A DNA stretch of 11,976 bases from Lachnospiraceae bacterium (GCA_003453515.1 DMLD01000042.1:1-11976), one strand, 5' to 3'. Counted from the first letter of the stretch, positions 1-6,549 are shown. The notes: a model not told the origin generated them from the letters alone. A program made the numbers and translations.

Positions 1-313
1 TCCATCATTTTTGGATTTTGAGATAGTGGAAAACCTTGAAAAGTTCCCCACTTCCAAATAATAACACATTTTTTTTCCGACTTCAAGAGGTAAATGGTTT
101 CAGTTGAAACATAGGGCTTGAATCCCTGCAAAGGTTATAACATATGGATATAACATTAGATTAAAATGAAAGATAGTGAGTGTTCGCATTTTTCATTGAC
201 TAATTGTGACATTTGTGATAGAATACTCTAGTGTTTAGGCGTCTTATTTTGAGGGGCTTGTGAAAAAAATCTTGTATAGTGCATTATTATAAAGGCTCAA
301 GGAGGTTAGTGTT
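1..313. other. Non-coding leader upstream of the chemoreceptor gene
   Basis: I see no convincing coding frame on either strand here. It holds a T8 tract at about 70-77, a weak imperfect inverted repeat near 26-53 (AGTGGAA pairing with TTCC-CACT), a small perfect inverted repeat GTTTCA-GT-TGAAAC near 97-110, and the promoter described separately at 196-224. The first repeat followed by the T tract could be the terminator of a gene lying left of the window, but the stem is poor. No known riboswitch fold was recognised. Confidence 0.5.
196..224 (+). promoter_or_regulatory. Sigma-A promoter for the chemoreceptor gene
   Basis: TTGACT (196-201) and TAGAAT (219-224) are separated by exactly 17 bp, and TG one base before the -10 box makes it an extended -10. 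Transcription would start near 231, leaving a leader of about 83 nt before the ATG at 314. No sigma-28 (flagellar) promoter was seen, although many chemoreceptor genes use one. Confidence 0.75.
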
Positions 314-1960
314 ATGAAAATGTCAGTAAAGATCAAGCTGTTGGGAATGGTTATTGCTCCGATAGTACTTATCGGAGTGGTGGCACTTATACTGTCATCC
401 GCTTCAATTAAGAGCGGCATGGAGGAGGAGGTTATCAACGGTCTGAAGGCTGCATCAAAGATGTATCGTGATGTGAAGCTTCTCGACGGTGACAAGTATC
501 AGGAGAACGAGCTTGAGGACAGGCTGAAAAGTGATACCGGATTTGATTTCACATGGTTTGACGGTGATACACGTGTGGCAACCTCGGTTGTAAAGGCTGA
601 CAACACCCGTCCGATCGGAACTCAGGCAGCACCTGAGGTCGTGACCGAGTGTCTGAACGGCGGCGCTGACTTTACCTCGAACAATACTGATGTGGCGGGC
701 ACGGCTTATTGTGTTGCGTATTGTGTCGTAAAGGATGATGCCGGCAAGAATATCGGTATGGCTTTTGCCGGACAGTCCAGGGAGAATGTGGAGAAGACGA
801 TCACAAATTCGGTAATCAGATTGATCATTATTATAGCTGTCATAGCAATTATATGTATAGTATTAGCATTCCTGGTAGCAAATTCTATCGCAAATGCCAT
901 CAAGTCAAACAACGAGGTCATAACAAATCTGGCAGAAGGAAGATTCGTACATCCTACCAAGTATCTTACACGTAAGGATGAGCTGGGAGATATCACCCGT
1001 TCGGTATCGGCTCTTATCGACAAGCTGGAAAATATCGTCGGAGCGATCCGGGATTCGTCACAGACGGTCGCTGACTCGTCACTGTCCATGGAACAAACGG
1101 TGGAGCGGATCGAACAGGCTACATCCTCTGTTACCAAGGCGGTCGATGAGATATCAGAGGGTGCTATGAATCAGGCGCGTGACGTGAGCGTGGCTCTGGA
1201 GAATGTCGAGCAGATAGCAGATGCTATCCAAAGCGTGAGTCATACGACCAATGAACTTGAGAGTATCACGGATGAGATGGAGAAGAACTCTCATGTATCC
1301 GAGAATCAGCTGACATCACTTGAACAGTCATCCGATGTCATGGCAAGCTCCATACAGGCTGTCAAGGAGCGTATCGGAGCTACCGGTAAGGCGGTCGACA
1401 ACATTTTTGATAAGATAACGATGATCGATGATATAGCGGCGCAGACCAATCTTCTTTCGCTGAATGCTTCCATAGAGGCAGCGAGGGCAGGAGAGGCAGG
1501 ACGAGGCTTCGCAGTTGTCGCGGACGAGATAAGGCAGCTGGCGGATTCGTCGTCACAGGCTGCAAAGGATATTCAGGATGAGATGAACAAGCTCAAGCGT
1601 GAGGCTGAGGCAGCTGTAGAGCAGTCCGAGATCGTGAGCGAGAACACAGCGAAGCAGAAGGAAACGCTTGTCGGAACCATGGAAGGTATATCCGAGCTTA
1701 TCAAAGATATTACAGAGGATATCAAAGAGGTGCACCTCATCGCCAAGGATGCCAAGACCTGCGAGGATTCAAAGCAGATCGTGGTAGACTCGATGGATGG
1801 GCTGTCTGCGGTGGCTGAGGAGAATGCGGCAGCCTCCGAGGAGACGTCAGCGGCGATGACAGAGCTCGATTCCACGATCCATGTGCTGAATCAGTCGGCA
1901 CACGATATGGAGAAGGTTGCAGAGGAGCTGCTTCATCAGATGGAGTTCTTCAAGTTCTGA
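314..1960 (+). CDS. Methyl-accepting chemotaxis protein with extracellular Cache-like sensor
   Basis: This 548-residue transmembrane chemoreceptor should signal to the CheA/CheW complex and bias flagellar rotation. Membrane segment 1 is at about residues 7-30. An extracellular domain follows (about 31-163) that resembles a single Cache fold: [13 protein letters not shown], then [19 protein letters not shown] and IGMAFAG. Segment 2 lies at about 166-192, then a HAMP linker to about 245, then a long coiled-coil signalling domain. The hairpin tip is near residues 374-410 ([34 protein letters not shown]) and is the diagnostic motif. There is no C-terminal CheR-tethering pentapeptide; the protein ends in MEFFKF. 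AAGGAGG (299-305), eight bases before the ATG, fixes the start. It is monocistronic, with its own promoter and a strong terminator. The ligand cannot be read from the sequence; Cache domains of this kind often bind small carboxylates or amino acids. Confidence 0.95.
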   Translation: MKMSVKIKLLGMVIAPIVLIGVVALILSSASIKSGMEEEVINGLKAASKMYRDVKLLDGDKYQENELEDRLKSDTGFDFTWFDGDTRVATSVVKADNTRPIGTQAAPEVVTECLNGGADFTSNNTDVAGTAYCVAYCVVKDDAGKNIGMAFAGQSRENVEKTITNSVIRLIIIIAVIAIICIVLAFLVANSIANAIKSNNEVITNLAEGRFVHPTKYLTRKDELGDITRSVSALIDKLENIVGAIRDSSQTVADSSLSMEQTVERIEQATSSVTKAVDEISEGAMNQARDVSVALENVEQIADAIQSVSHTTNELESITDEMEKNSHVSENQLTSLEQSSDVMASSIQAVKERIGATGKAVDNIFDKITMIDDIAAQTNLLSLNASIEAARAGEAGRGFAVVADEIRQLADSSSQAAKDIQDEMNKLKREAEAAVEQSEIVSENTAKQKETLVGTMEGISELIKDITEDIKEVHLIAKDAKTCEDSKQIVVDSMDGLSAVAEENAAASEETSAAMTELDSTIHVLNQSAHDMEKVAEELLHQMEFFKF

Positions 1961-1980
1961 TAATGTTTAATATGAACAAC

Positions 1981-2011
1981 AAAGGCGTGAGCTGAAGAGC
2001 TCACGCCTTTT
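1981..2011. terminator. Bidirectional rho-independent terminator between convergent genes
   Basis: A perfect 13-bp stem (1981-1993 with 1998-2010) closes a GAAG tetraloop. It is followed by TTTT on the plus strand; on the minus strand the hairpin is followed by TTTGTTGTT. It sits 21 bases after the chemoreceptor stop and 30 bases beyond the antiporter stop, so it probably serves both convergent genes. Confidence 0.9.
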
Positions 2012-2025
2012 CTTCCCTACTCGAT
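2011..2025 (+). repeat. 15-bp repeat, copy 1
   Basis: TCTTCCCTACTCGAT here is identical to 4320-4334. In this copy it directly follows the terminator hairpin and runs into a second ACTCGAT, making a short tandem (2019-2032). Both copies lie on the same strand next to hairpins. Its role is unknown; it could be a dispersed repeat of this genome. Confidence 0.6.
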
Positions 2026-2040
2026 ACTCGATTTTATCTT

Positions 2041-3042
2041 TTATCTGAGGATCGCATACGCTGTATACCCTGCGTATGCCAATATCATTACAGTACCTTC
2101 GACTCTGGTTATCAGCTTGCCCGAGCAGACGAAGAAATATGAGCCGATGGACACAACGAGCAGGATCACCACATCGAAAAATGAAGCGACCGTGACCGGT
2201 ATCGGATTGATCACGGAGGAAACTCCGAGGATGAGCAGCAGGTTAAAAATGTTGGAGCCGACGACATTTCCTATAGCCATGCCGTTTTCGCCCTTGTGTG
2301 ATGCGACCACGGAGGTTACAAGCTCAGGCAGCGAGGTTCCGATGGCTACGATGGTGAGTCCTACGAGTGTTTCGCTCATTCCCCACATCAAAGCAAGATT
2401 CTTGGCAGTGGTGACTACGCCGTCACCGCCGATAACTATGCATGCGAGTCCGATGACAATGAACAGGATACTCTTTGCTAAGGGCTCGGGAGCTGCGTTA
2501 TCGTCTGTTGTTTTGCTTTTCTTGGCAACTTTGATCGTGTATATCATATATATTATGAAGAAAAGCAGCATGATGGCTCCGCCGATACGTGAGATGCTGC
2601 CCGATACGGCTTTAATGTTGCCCAGGTTCGGACTATGACCAAACACTATTTTTGTTGAAGCAAGTATAAGCATCAAAAAGGTTGCCACCAGACTTATCGG
2701 ATAATCCCTTTTTCTGATATTGTTATCTACAGGGAGAGGCTTTATGAGGGCACATACGCCGAGAACCATGAGAAGGTTGAAGAGATTGGAGCCGATGACG
2801 TTGGAGACGGCTATCTCATTGGAACCGGCTATACCGGCGGATACGCTGACTGCCAGCTCGGGTGCGCTCGTCCCCATGGCAACTACAGTCAGACCTATGA
2901 TAACACCGGGTACTCCGAATTTTCTCGCGACGGCAGCAGCGCCGTCCACGAAGATATCAGCACCCTTTATGAGGGCTACAAAGCCAACGACGAGTAATAA
3001 CAGATTGAGAATCATATTGTTGGGATCAAGCCATTCAAACAT
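2041..3042 (-). CDS. Calcium/sodium antiporter (CaCA family, YrbG-like)
   Basis: This 333-residue integral membrane protein should exchange Na+ (or H+) for Ca2+ across the cytoplasmic membrane. It has the family's internal duplication of about five helices each. The first alpha-repeat has GTSAPE (57-62) and NVIGSNLFN (81-89); the second has GTSLPE (235-240) and NVVGSNIFN (259-267). The acidic residues in GTS-PE and the Asn/Ser of the GSN motifs form the ion sites in this family. A hydrophilic linker at about 172-188 (KKSKTTDDNAAPE) separates the halves, as usual. Length is typical for bacterial members. A GGGGGTG ribosome binding site lies about nine bases upstream of the ATG. It follows the HAD phosphatase gene after 33 bases and is probably co-transcribed with it. 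The exact cation cannot be told from the sequence. Confidence 0.93.
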   Translation of the reverse strand: MFEWLDPNNMILNLLLLVVGFVALIKGADIFVDGAAAVARKFGVPGVIIGLTVVAMGTSAPELAVSVSAGIAGSNEIAVSNVIGSNLFNLLMVLGVCALIKPLPVDNNIRKRDYPISLVATFLMLILASTKIVFGHSPNLGNIKAVSGSISRIGGAIMLLFFIIYMIYTIKVAKKSKTTDDNAAPEPLAKSILFIVIGLACIVIGGDGVVTTAKNLALMWGMSETLVGLTIVAIGTSLPELVTSVVASHKGENGMAIGNVVGSNIFNLLLILGVSSVINPIPVTVASFFDVVILLVVSIGSYFFVCSGKLITRVEGTVMILAYAGYTAYAILR

Positions 3043-3075
3043 AGTATAACACCCCCTATAGTAGTAAAACAGGAT

Positions 3076-3927
3076 TTAACACAGCAGATCTTCCAAAAAT
3101 ACTGCGACGCCATCTTCCTCGTTGGAAAGGGTGAGCTTATCTGCAGCATCCTTTGTTATGTCGAGGGAATTGGCCATGGCAACTCCTATGCCGGCATTTT
3201 TCAGCATAGTGATGTCGTTCTCGCTGTCTCCGAACGCCACTATGCGTGATGGGGCAATATGGAGCATGTCTGCCAGCTTCAGCATGGCATCGCCCTTGGT
3301 TGCCGAAGCATCGGTCACCTCGATATTTTTGATCCCACCGGTGACTGCCGTAAGCTCGGGATATTTTTCCAGGATATTCAGGACCCTGTCAAGATCTATC
3401 CTATGGTTCGAGGAGTCAAAGGCGAAGTTGATCGTGATCTTTTGCATATCCTTATCGCTCAAAAACGAACCCATATCGCTTATCAGCTTCCTTGAGGATC
3501 TGATGTAGTCCTTCATGGCATCCGTCACATCCATGCGATCGACGAGGTGAGCTTTGCTCTCGATCATATAGCATCTGCCGTCGATAAAAGGATCCGGCAT
3601 GATGTCAAGCTCTGACAGCTCGCTCATGAGTCTGAGGCCTGTCGCCCTGTCTATCGTTTGGGAAAATAGGAGCTCGTATTCGGGCTTTACAGCATCTGTC
3701 CGCTTATACACGCCTGCACCGTTTGCAGTGATGGCGTAATCAGCACCCGGCAAAAGCTTGACGGCATCGGGGATGCCATCAAGAGAGCGTCCCGTGGTCG
3801 GCAGGAGTATGATCCCCATATCCGCCGCTTTTTGGAGCACAGCCTCGGTTCGAGGTGTCAGTATCTTATCCTCCGTAAGCAATGTTCCGTCCAAATCAAA
3901 TGCTATGATGCCGATATCAGTTTTCAT
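3076..3927 (-). CDS. Cof-type HAD-superfamily phosphatase
   Basis: This 283-residue cytoplasmic hydrolase belongs to the HAD superfamily, subfamily IIB (Cof/YbjI/YidA type), whose members dephosphorylate sugar phosphates, FMN, PLP or similar metabolites. Motif I is FDLDGT with nucleophile Asp11 and acid/base Asp13. Motif II is the Thr/Ser in LLPTTGRS. A Lys follows in the ATKGDAM stretch, which in this family precedes motif III. Motif III/IV is GDSENDITML (233-242), carrying the Mg2+-binding acids. The cap sits between motifs II and III. I chose the ATG at 3927 because GGAGGG lies just upstream; a frame extension to 3954 adds nine residues not typical of the family and has no ribosome binding site. 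It is first in an operon with the antiporter gene. The substrate is not predictable. Confidence 0.92.
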   Translation of the reverse strand: MKTDIGIIAFDLDGTLLTEDKILTPRTEAVLQKAADMGIILLPTTGRSLDGIPDAVKLLPGADYAITANGAGVYKRTDAVKPEYELLFSQTIDRATGLRLMSELSELDIMPDPFIDGRCYMIESKAHLVDRMDVTDAMKDYIRSSRKLISDMGSFLSDKDMQKITINFAFDSSNHRIDLDRVLNILEKYPELTAVTGGIKNIEVTDASATKGDAMLKLADMLHIAPSRIVAFGDSENDITMLKNAGIGVAMANSLDITKDAADKLTLSNEEDGVAVFLEDLLC

Positions 3928-3969
3928 GTCCACCCTCCGCGATAAAGCTTGCAAAGATACGTATTGATT

Positions 3970-3997
3970 AGGGAAACGCTGATAAATGTGTTTCCCT
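3970..3997. promoter_or_regulatory. Inverted repeat at the predicted +1 of the HAD-antiporter operon
   Basis: Perfect 8-bp arms AGGGAAAC (3970-3977) and GTTTCCCT (3990-3997) flank a 12-base spacer. The repeat begins five bases downstream of the minus-strand -10 box, so it overlaps the expected transcription start. It could be a repressor operator or a 5' hairpin in the mRNA; the sequence does not tell which. Confidence 0.55.
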
Positions 3998-4001
3998 GCA
4001 T

Positions 4002-4030
4002 ATGATAATAGATAATCAGATAAATGTCAA
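4002..4030 (-). promoter_or_regulatory. Sigma-A promoter for the HAD-antiporter operon
   Basis: On the minus strand TTGACA (4030-4025) and TATCAT (4007-4002) are 17 bp apart. A run of nine to ten A residues lies just upstream of the -35 box and could act as an UP element. The expected start is near 3995, giving a leader of about 68 nt. Confidence 0.8.
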
Positions 4031-4090
4031 AATTTTTTTTTAAAACTAAGGATTCGATCACATTTTAGACACAATTCTTGTATAAAATAG

Positions 4091-4123
4091 ACCATGTAAA
4101 GAGAAAGCGACCTCATACATGGT
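4091..4123 (+). repeat. Inverted repeat reaching the ribosome binding site of a small ORF
   Basis: Perfect 8-bp arms ACCATGTA (4091-4098) and TACATGGT (4116-4123) enclose 17 bases. The right arm overlaps the first bases of the GGTGGGAG ribosome binding site for the ORF at 4132, so folding could hide that site. The upstream TATAAAAT (4081-4088) may be a -10 box, but I find no good -35 box. The left arm lies in a segment that recurs imperfectly 60 bases downstream (ATAGACCATGT at 4087 and 4147). Confidence 0.5.
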
Positions 4124-4131
4124 GGGAGATA

Positions 4132-4197
4132 ATGTTGGATAATTATATAGACCATGTGAGGAAGCGTATAATAGCCAGCAAGATTGTTTTTTCATAA
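4132..4197 (+). CDS. Possible 21-residue basic peptide
   Basis: ATG at 4132 follows GGTGGGAG with normal spacing and opens a 21-codon frame, MLDNYIDHVRKRIIASKIVFS, ending in TAA at 4195-4197. I do not recognise it. It is basic (RKR near the middle, one further Lys) with a hydrophobic C-terminal part. The frame is open upstream to 4069, and the upstream stretch reads IDHVKRKR at exactly 60 bases before IDHVRKRI, which suggests an in-frame duplication. It lies between two operons and is followed by strong hairpins. It may be a leader peptide, a small secreted or signalling peptide, or chance. The good ribosome binding site is the main support. Confidence 0.35.
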   Translation: MLDNYIDHVRKRIIASKIVFS

Positions 4198-4210
4198 AAC
4201 TCCTCTTTCA

Positions 4211-4238
4211 AAGGGCGGAACCGCAAGGTTCCGCCCTT
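4211..4238. terminator. Strong GNRA-capped hairpin, probable terminator
   Basis: A perfect 12-bp GC-rich stem (4211-4222 with 4227-4238) closes a GCAA tetraloop. The U tract is poor on both strands (CCCTTATAT on plus, TTGAAAG on minus). It starts 14 bases after the small ORF stop. It may end the small ORF transcript or be one element of a longer structured RNA with the two hairpins that follow. Confidence 0.65.
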
Positions 4239-4251
4239 CCCTTATATCGCA

Positions 4252-4295
4252 GAGCCGCCGATAGGAATATGTCAGCCAAGGCTGACCGGCGGCTC
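4252..4295 (+). ncRNA. Bulged double-stem RNA-like structure, function unknown
   Basis: An outer perfect 9-bp stem (4252-4260 with 4287-4295) encloses an asymmetric 10-base 5' bulge ATAGGAATAT (4261-4270) and an inner stem GTCAGC/GCTGAC with a CAAG loop (4271-4286). The inner stem stacks directly on the outer stem on the 3' side. A plain terminator would not need this bulge and has no U tract here. I do not recognise a known RNA family. The structure is seen; calling it an RNA gene is inference. Confidence 0.35.
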
Positions 4296-4300
4296 GCGGG

Positions 4301-4332
4301 CGAGTAGGGTGCGATCATATCTTCCCTACTCG
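4301..4332. repeat. Inverted repeat containing the second 15-bp repeat copy
   Basis: Perfect 9-bp arms CGAGTAGGG (4301-4309) and CCCTACTCG (4324-4332) enclose 14 bases. The right arm belongs to the 15-bp repeat at 4320-4334. It begins six bases after the bulged double stem, so three hairpins lie in a row from 4211 to 4332. Confidence 0.6.
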
Positions 4333-4334
4333 AT
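4320..4334 (+). repeat. 15-bp repeat, copy 2
   Basis: TCTTCCCTACTCGAT matches 2011-2025 exactly. Here it supplies the right arm of the hairpin at 4301-4332, whereas copy 1 has no matching left arm. Confidence 0.6.
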
Positions 4335-4389
4335 TAAAGTAATTATATATCATTATGTCCAACAAATGGATAGATGAGTAATTTTTAAC

Positions 4390-4418
4390 TTACAAGGGAA
4401 TATAGTTTCTGGTATAAT
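4390..4418 (+). promoter_or_regulatory. Upstream promoter of the two-component operon
   Basis: TTACAA (4390-4395) and TATAAT (4413-4418) are 17 bp apart, with TG at 4410-4411 giving an extended -10. A transcript would start near 4425 and carry about 138 nt of leader, including the downstream promoter and the attenuator-like hairpin. Confidence 0.65.
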
Positions 4419-4448
4419 CAGATATAACAGTCAAAAAAGTAATAATTC

Positions 4449-4478
4449 TTGACAATTTTGGTGACATAAATATATAAT
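4449..4478 (+). promoter_or_regulatory. Main promoter of the two-component operon
   Basis: TTGACA (4449-4454) and TATAAT (4473-4478), both perfect consensus boxes, are separated by 18 bp. The start would lie near 4485, just before a GGTGGAGAG sequence and 20 bases before a terminator hairpin. Confidence 0.8.
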
Positions 4479-4504
4479 AAAAACAAGTATGGTGGAGAGA
4501 AAGG

Positions 4505-4537
4505 GTGTCTGCTGTGATCGCAGACATTTTTTCATAA
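4505..4537 (+). CDS. Possible 10-codon leader peptide spanning the attenuator
   Basis: GTG at 4505 lies seven bases after GGAG (4494-4497) and opens a 10-codon frame, MSAVIADIFS, ending at TAA 4535-4537. The whole terminator hairpin is inside the frame, so a translating ribosome would disrupt it. An alternative frame from ATG 4489 gives 25 codons running into the kinase start. No run of a single amino-acid codon points to classical amino-acid attenuation. This is a weak call, based on the ribosome binding site and the position. Confidence 0.25.
   Translation: MSAVIADIFS
4506..4532 (+). terminator. Terminator-like attenuator in the kinase leader
   Basis: TGTCTGC (4506-4512) pairs perfectly with GCAGACA (4520-4526) around a 7-base loop and is followed directly by T6 (4527-4532). 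It lies between the consensus promoter at 4449-4478 and the kinase ATG at 4563, in the sense direction. It is therefore placed to stop transcription before the kinase unless it is overcome. No competing anti-terminator stem was found by eye. Confidence 0.7.
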
Positions 4538-4562
4538 TACTTAAAGAGCGTATGGAGGGGCT

Positions 4563-5854
4563 ATGACAATCAAACAGTATATTCAGACATCAGTGGAGTT
4601 TTGGGGCATAATCTTTTGTATAATAGCGATAATCATAATCTTTTTTACGAGAAGATTTGATAAAAAAGCCTCTCATTCGCTTATTCTTATTCTTTTGAGC
4701 TGCGTGGCACTCATGGGCTTTGATCTGCCCAGGTACTTAATAACAGGTGCAGGCAATAATGCTGCCCACATCGTTTCACGGATATTGTATTTTTTGGCTC
4801 ATATACCATGGCATTTCTCATTATATCTCTTGTGGCGGAGTATGCCTCGCACATTATCTATGCGAGGACAAACGGCATCAGGATCTACTGGAGCCTCATG
4901 GAATGGATCGTGTTTTTCATCGGTGTCACAGCTTTGATCGTAAATGAGTTTATCCCCTATATTTATAGGATAGATACGGACGGAACATATATAGCCCTGA
5001 ATTGGTTCTTCGCATTGCCGTATGTGCTTGTCATAGTGGGACTTATGATGACCTTCACGGTCATGATAGTATACTTCAAGTATTTGCACACGGTCGAAAA
5101 GGTGTCTATGTTCATTTATCTGACGCTGCCCATCATAGCTCTGATGCTCAGGCTCATCGTGAGAGATATATCATTTATAAATATTGCAGTGGTGATATCG
5201 GTCATCACGATGTTTATCGCGTACGAAGCTGAATACTCAAAGTACATGATAGAGAAGGAAAGACAGCTGAACGATGAGAAGCTGCGTATCATCAACAGGC
5301 AGATGCAGCCCCATTTCATATTTAACAGTCTTTCGCTGATCAGATATCTGTGCCAGTATTCACAGAAGGAAGCAGTTGAGGTCATCAATGATTTTTCGGC
5401 GTGTCTGAGAAGAACTACCGATTTTCTTGGAGAAAATGATTGCATCACCGCTTCAAAGGAGCTGGATCTGGTAAGGCATTATCTATCGATCCAGAACAAA
5501 AGGTTTGACGAAAGCATAAAGATCGAGTTTGATATCAGGGATGAGGAATTCGATGTTCCGCCGTTCTCGATCCAGACATTAGTTGAAAACGCGCTTCACC
5601 ACGGACTCAATGACGGTCAGGTGAATGACGCTGCCCTGACCGTGAGAACAGAGAAGAAGGGCGATGAGCATATAGTTGAGGTGATCGATAACGGTGTGGG
5701 CTATGATCCCGGGGCAGAGGTAGAGGAAAATGATGAGGATCGGGATCATATCGGTATGGCAAATACGATAAAGAGGCTCGAAGTTATGTGTAGCGGCAAA
5801 CTTGAGATAGAGGGTGAGACCGGGAAACACCTATCATCTTGCCAAAAACTATGA
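4563..5854 (+). pseudogene. Sensor histidine kinase (LytS/AgrC-like), frame-broken and 3'-truncated
   Basis: Two frames together encode one multi-membrane sensor kinase. The first frame (4563-4937) begins at an ATG with GGAGGGG just upstream and gives two to three membrane helices. Kinase-like sequence then continues in the -1 frame, from about 4796 on, with helices up to about 5220. The catalytic part has MQPHFIFNSL with phospho-acceptor His (codon 5312-5314), the N box VENALHHGLND near 5583, the G1 box DNGVGYDPG near 5687, and GMANTIKRLE. The shift lies in the overlap 4760-4937. A T6 tract (4790-4795) followed by G forms an in-phase TTTTTTG heptamer there. The 3' end is also abnormal: after GETGK the expected GT-V-I-IP ending is replaced by HLSSCQKL, so about 15 residues are missing. 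It would have phosphorylated the regulator gene that follows. Sequencing error, phase variation or programmed slippage could explain the first break but not the second. Confidence 0.8.
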
Positions 5855-6545
5855 TGAAGCGATCGGCATCGTTGAAAACAACGAGATAGAGATAGCATTT
5901 CTGGATATAAATATGCCCGGCAAGACCGGTCTGGAGCTTGCCAAAACTCTCAAAAAGACAAGGCCGACCATCAATATAATAATGGTCACCGCGCACGCGG
6001 ACTACGCACTTTCGGCGTTGAGGCTGTATGTGAGCGGATATCTCATGAAGCCCGTCATGGATGATGAACTGAGGGAGGCGATGGATAATCTGAGATCTCC
6101 CATTAAAACCGGATCCAAGAAGGTCAAGGCAGTCTGCTTCGGAAACTTTGATATGTTTTATGAGGGAAAGGCCATATCCCTTTCGAGAAATAAGGAAAAG
6201 GAGCTCATGGCGTATCTGGTATGTCTCAAAGGGGCAAGTGCCAACAGGGCGGAGATCTGTGCCAATATTTTTGAGGATGCCGATACCGAGAAGGGATATG
6301 AATACCTGAAAAAGGTAGTGCAGTCTCTTAAGAAGGATCTCGATAAACAGGGGTTAGAGGATCTGTTTATCCACGGTCGCAATTCATATGCGGTCAATAC
6401 CGGTATAATAGAATGTGATTATTATGACTATACCTCGGGTGAGGAGGGCTATGACAACCTGTACAAGGGTGAATTTTTAAACCAGTACAGCTGGGCGGAA
6501 AGATATATATATACGCGCTCGAGAACTATTGAGGAAAACTATTGA
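5814..6545 (+). pseudogene. Response regulator with SARP-like output, N-terminally truncated
   Basis: The frame begins only at a GTG (5814), with a stop six bases earlier and no good ribosome binding site. It gives 243 residues. The receiver part keeps the phospho-acceptor Asp31 (FLDINMPGKTG), the switch Thr in MVTAHADYAL and the Lys in GYLMKPV. In complete receivers this Asp sits near residue 53-55, so about 23 residues are missing, including the first beta-strand and the acidic pair that binds Mg2+. Residues of about 97-165 resemble a winged-helix DNA-binding domain, and the end (KGEFLNQYSWAERY) resembles a short bacterial transcriptional activator (BTAD) domain as in SARP regulators. It overlaps the kinase 3' end by 41 bases in another frame. 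A 13-bp tandem duplication alters its last codons. Phosphorylation-dependent control should be lost; DNA binding may survive if it is translated. Confidence 0.78.
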
Positions 6546-6549
6546 GGAA
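6524..6549 (+). repeat. 13-bp perfect tandem duplication at the regulator 3' end
   Basis: AACTATTGAGGAA occurs twice in direct succession (6524-6536 and 6537-6549). Thirteen is not a multiple of three, so the second copy shifts the frame and supplies the TGA stop at 6543-6545. Without it the frame would end in RTIEETP a few bases later. The second copy also forms part of the left arm of the hairpin at 6542-6573. Confidence 0.85.

Noticed and set aside
60..195. A possible c-di-GMP riboswitch before the chemoreceptor gene
   Set aside because: Such switches often precede chemoreceptor genes in clostridia, and CCCTGCAAAGG superficially recalls one. The paired stems and tetraloop receptor are missing, and the good promoter lies downstream, so this stretch would not be in the mRNA.
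2117..2638. A 173-codon open frame on the plus strand
   Set aside because: It is antisense to the antiporter gene, which has both alpha-repeats intact. The product has no recognisable motif.
5814..6545. Kinase and regulator as a natural fusion protein
   Set aside because: The two are in different frames at the junction and both lack family-conserved ends, so a deletion explains the data better than a fusion.
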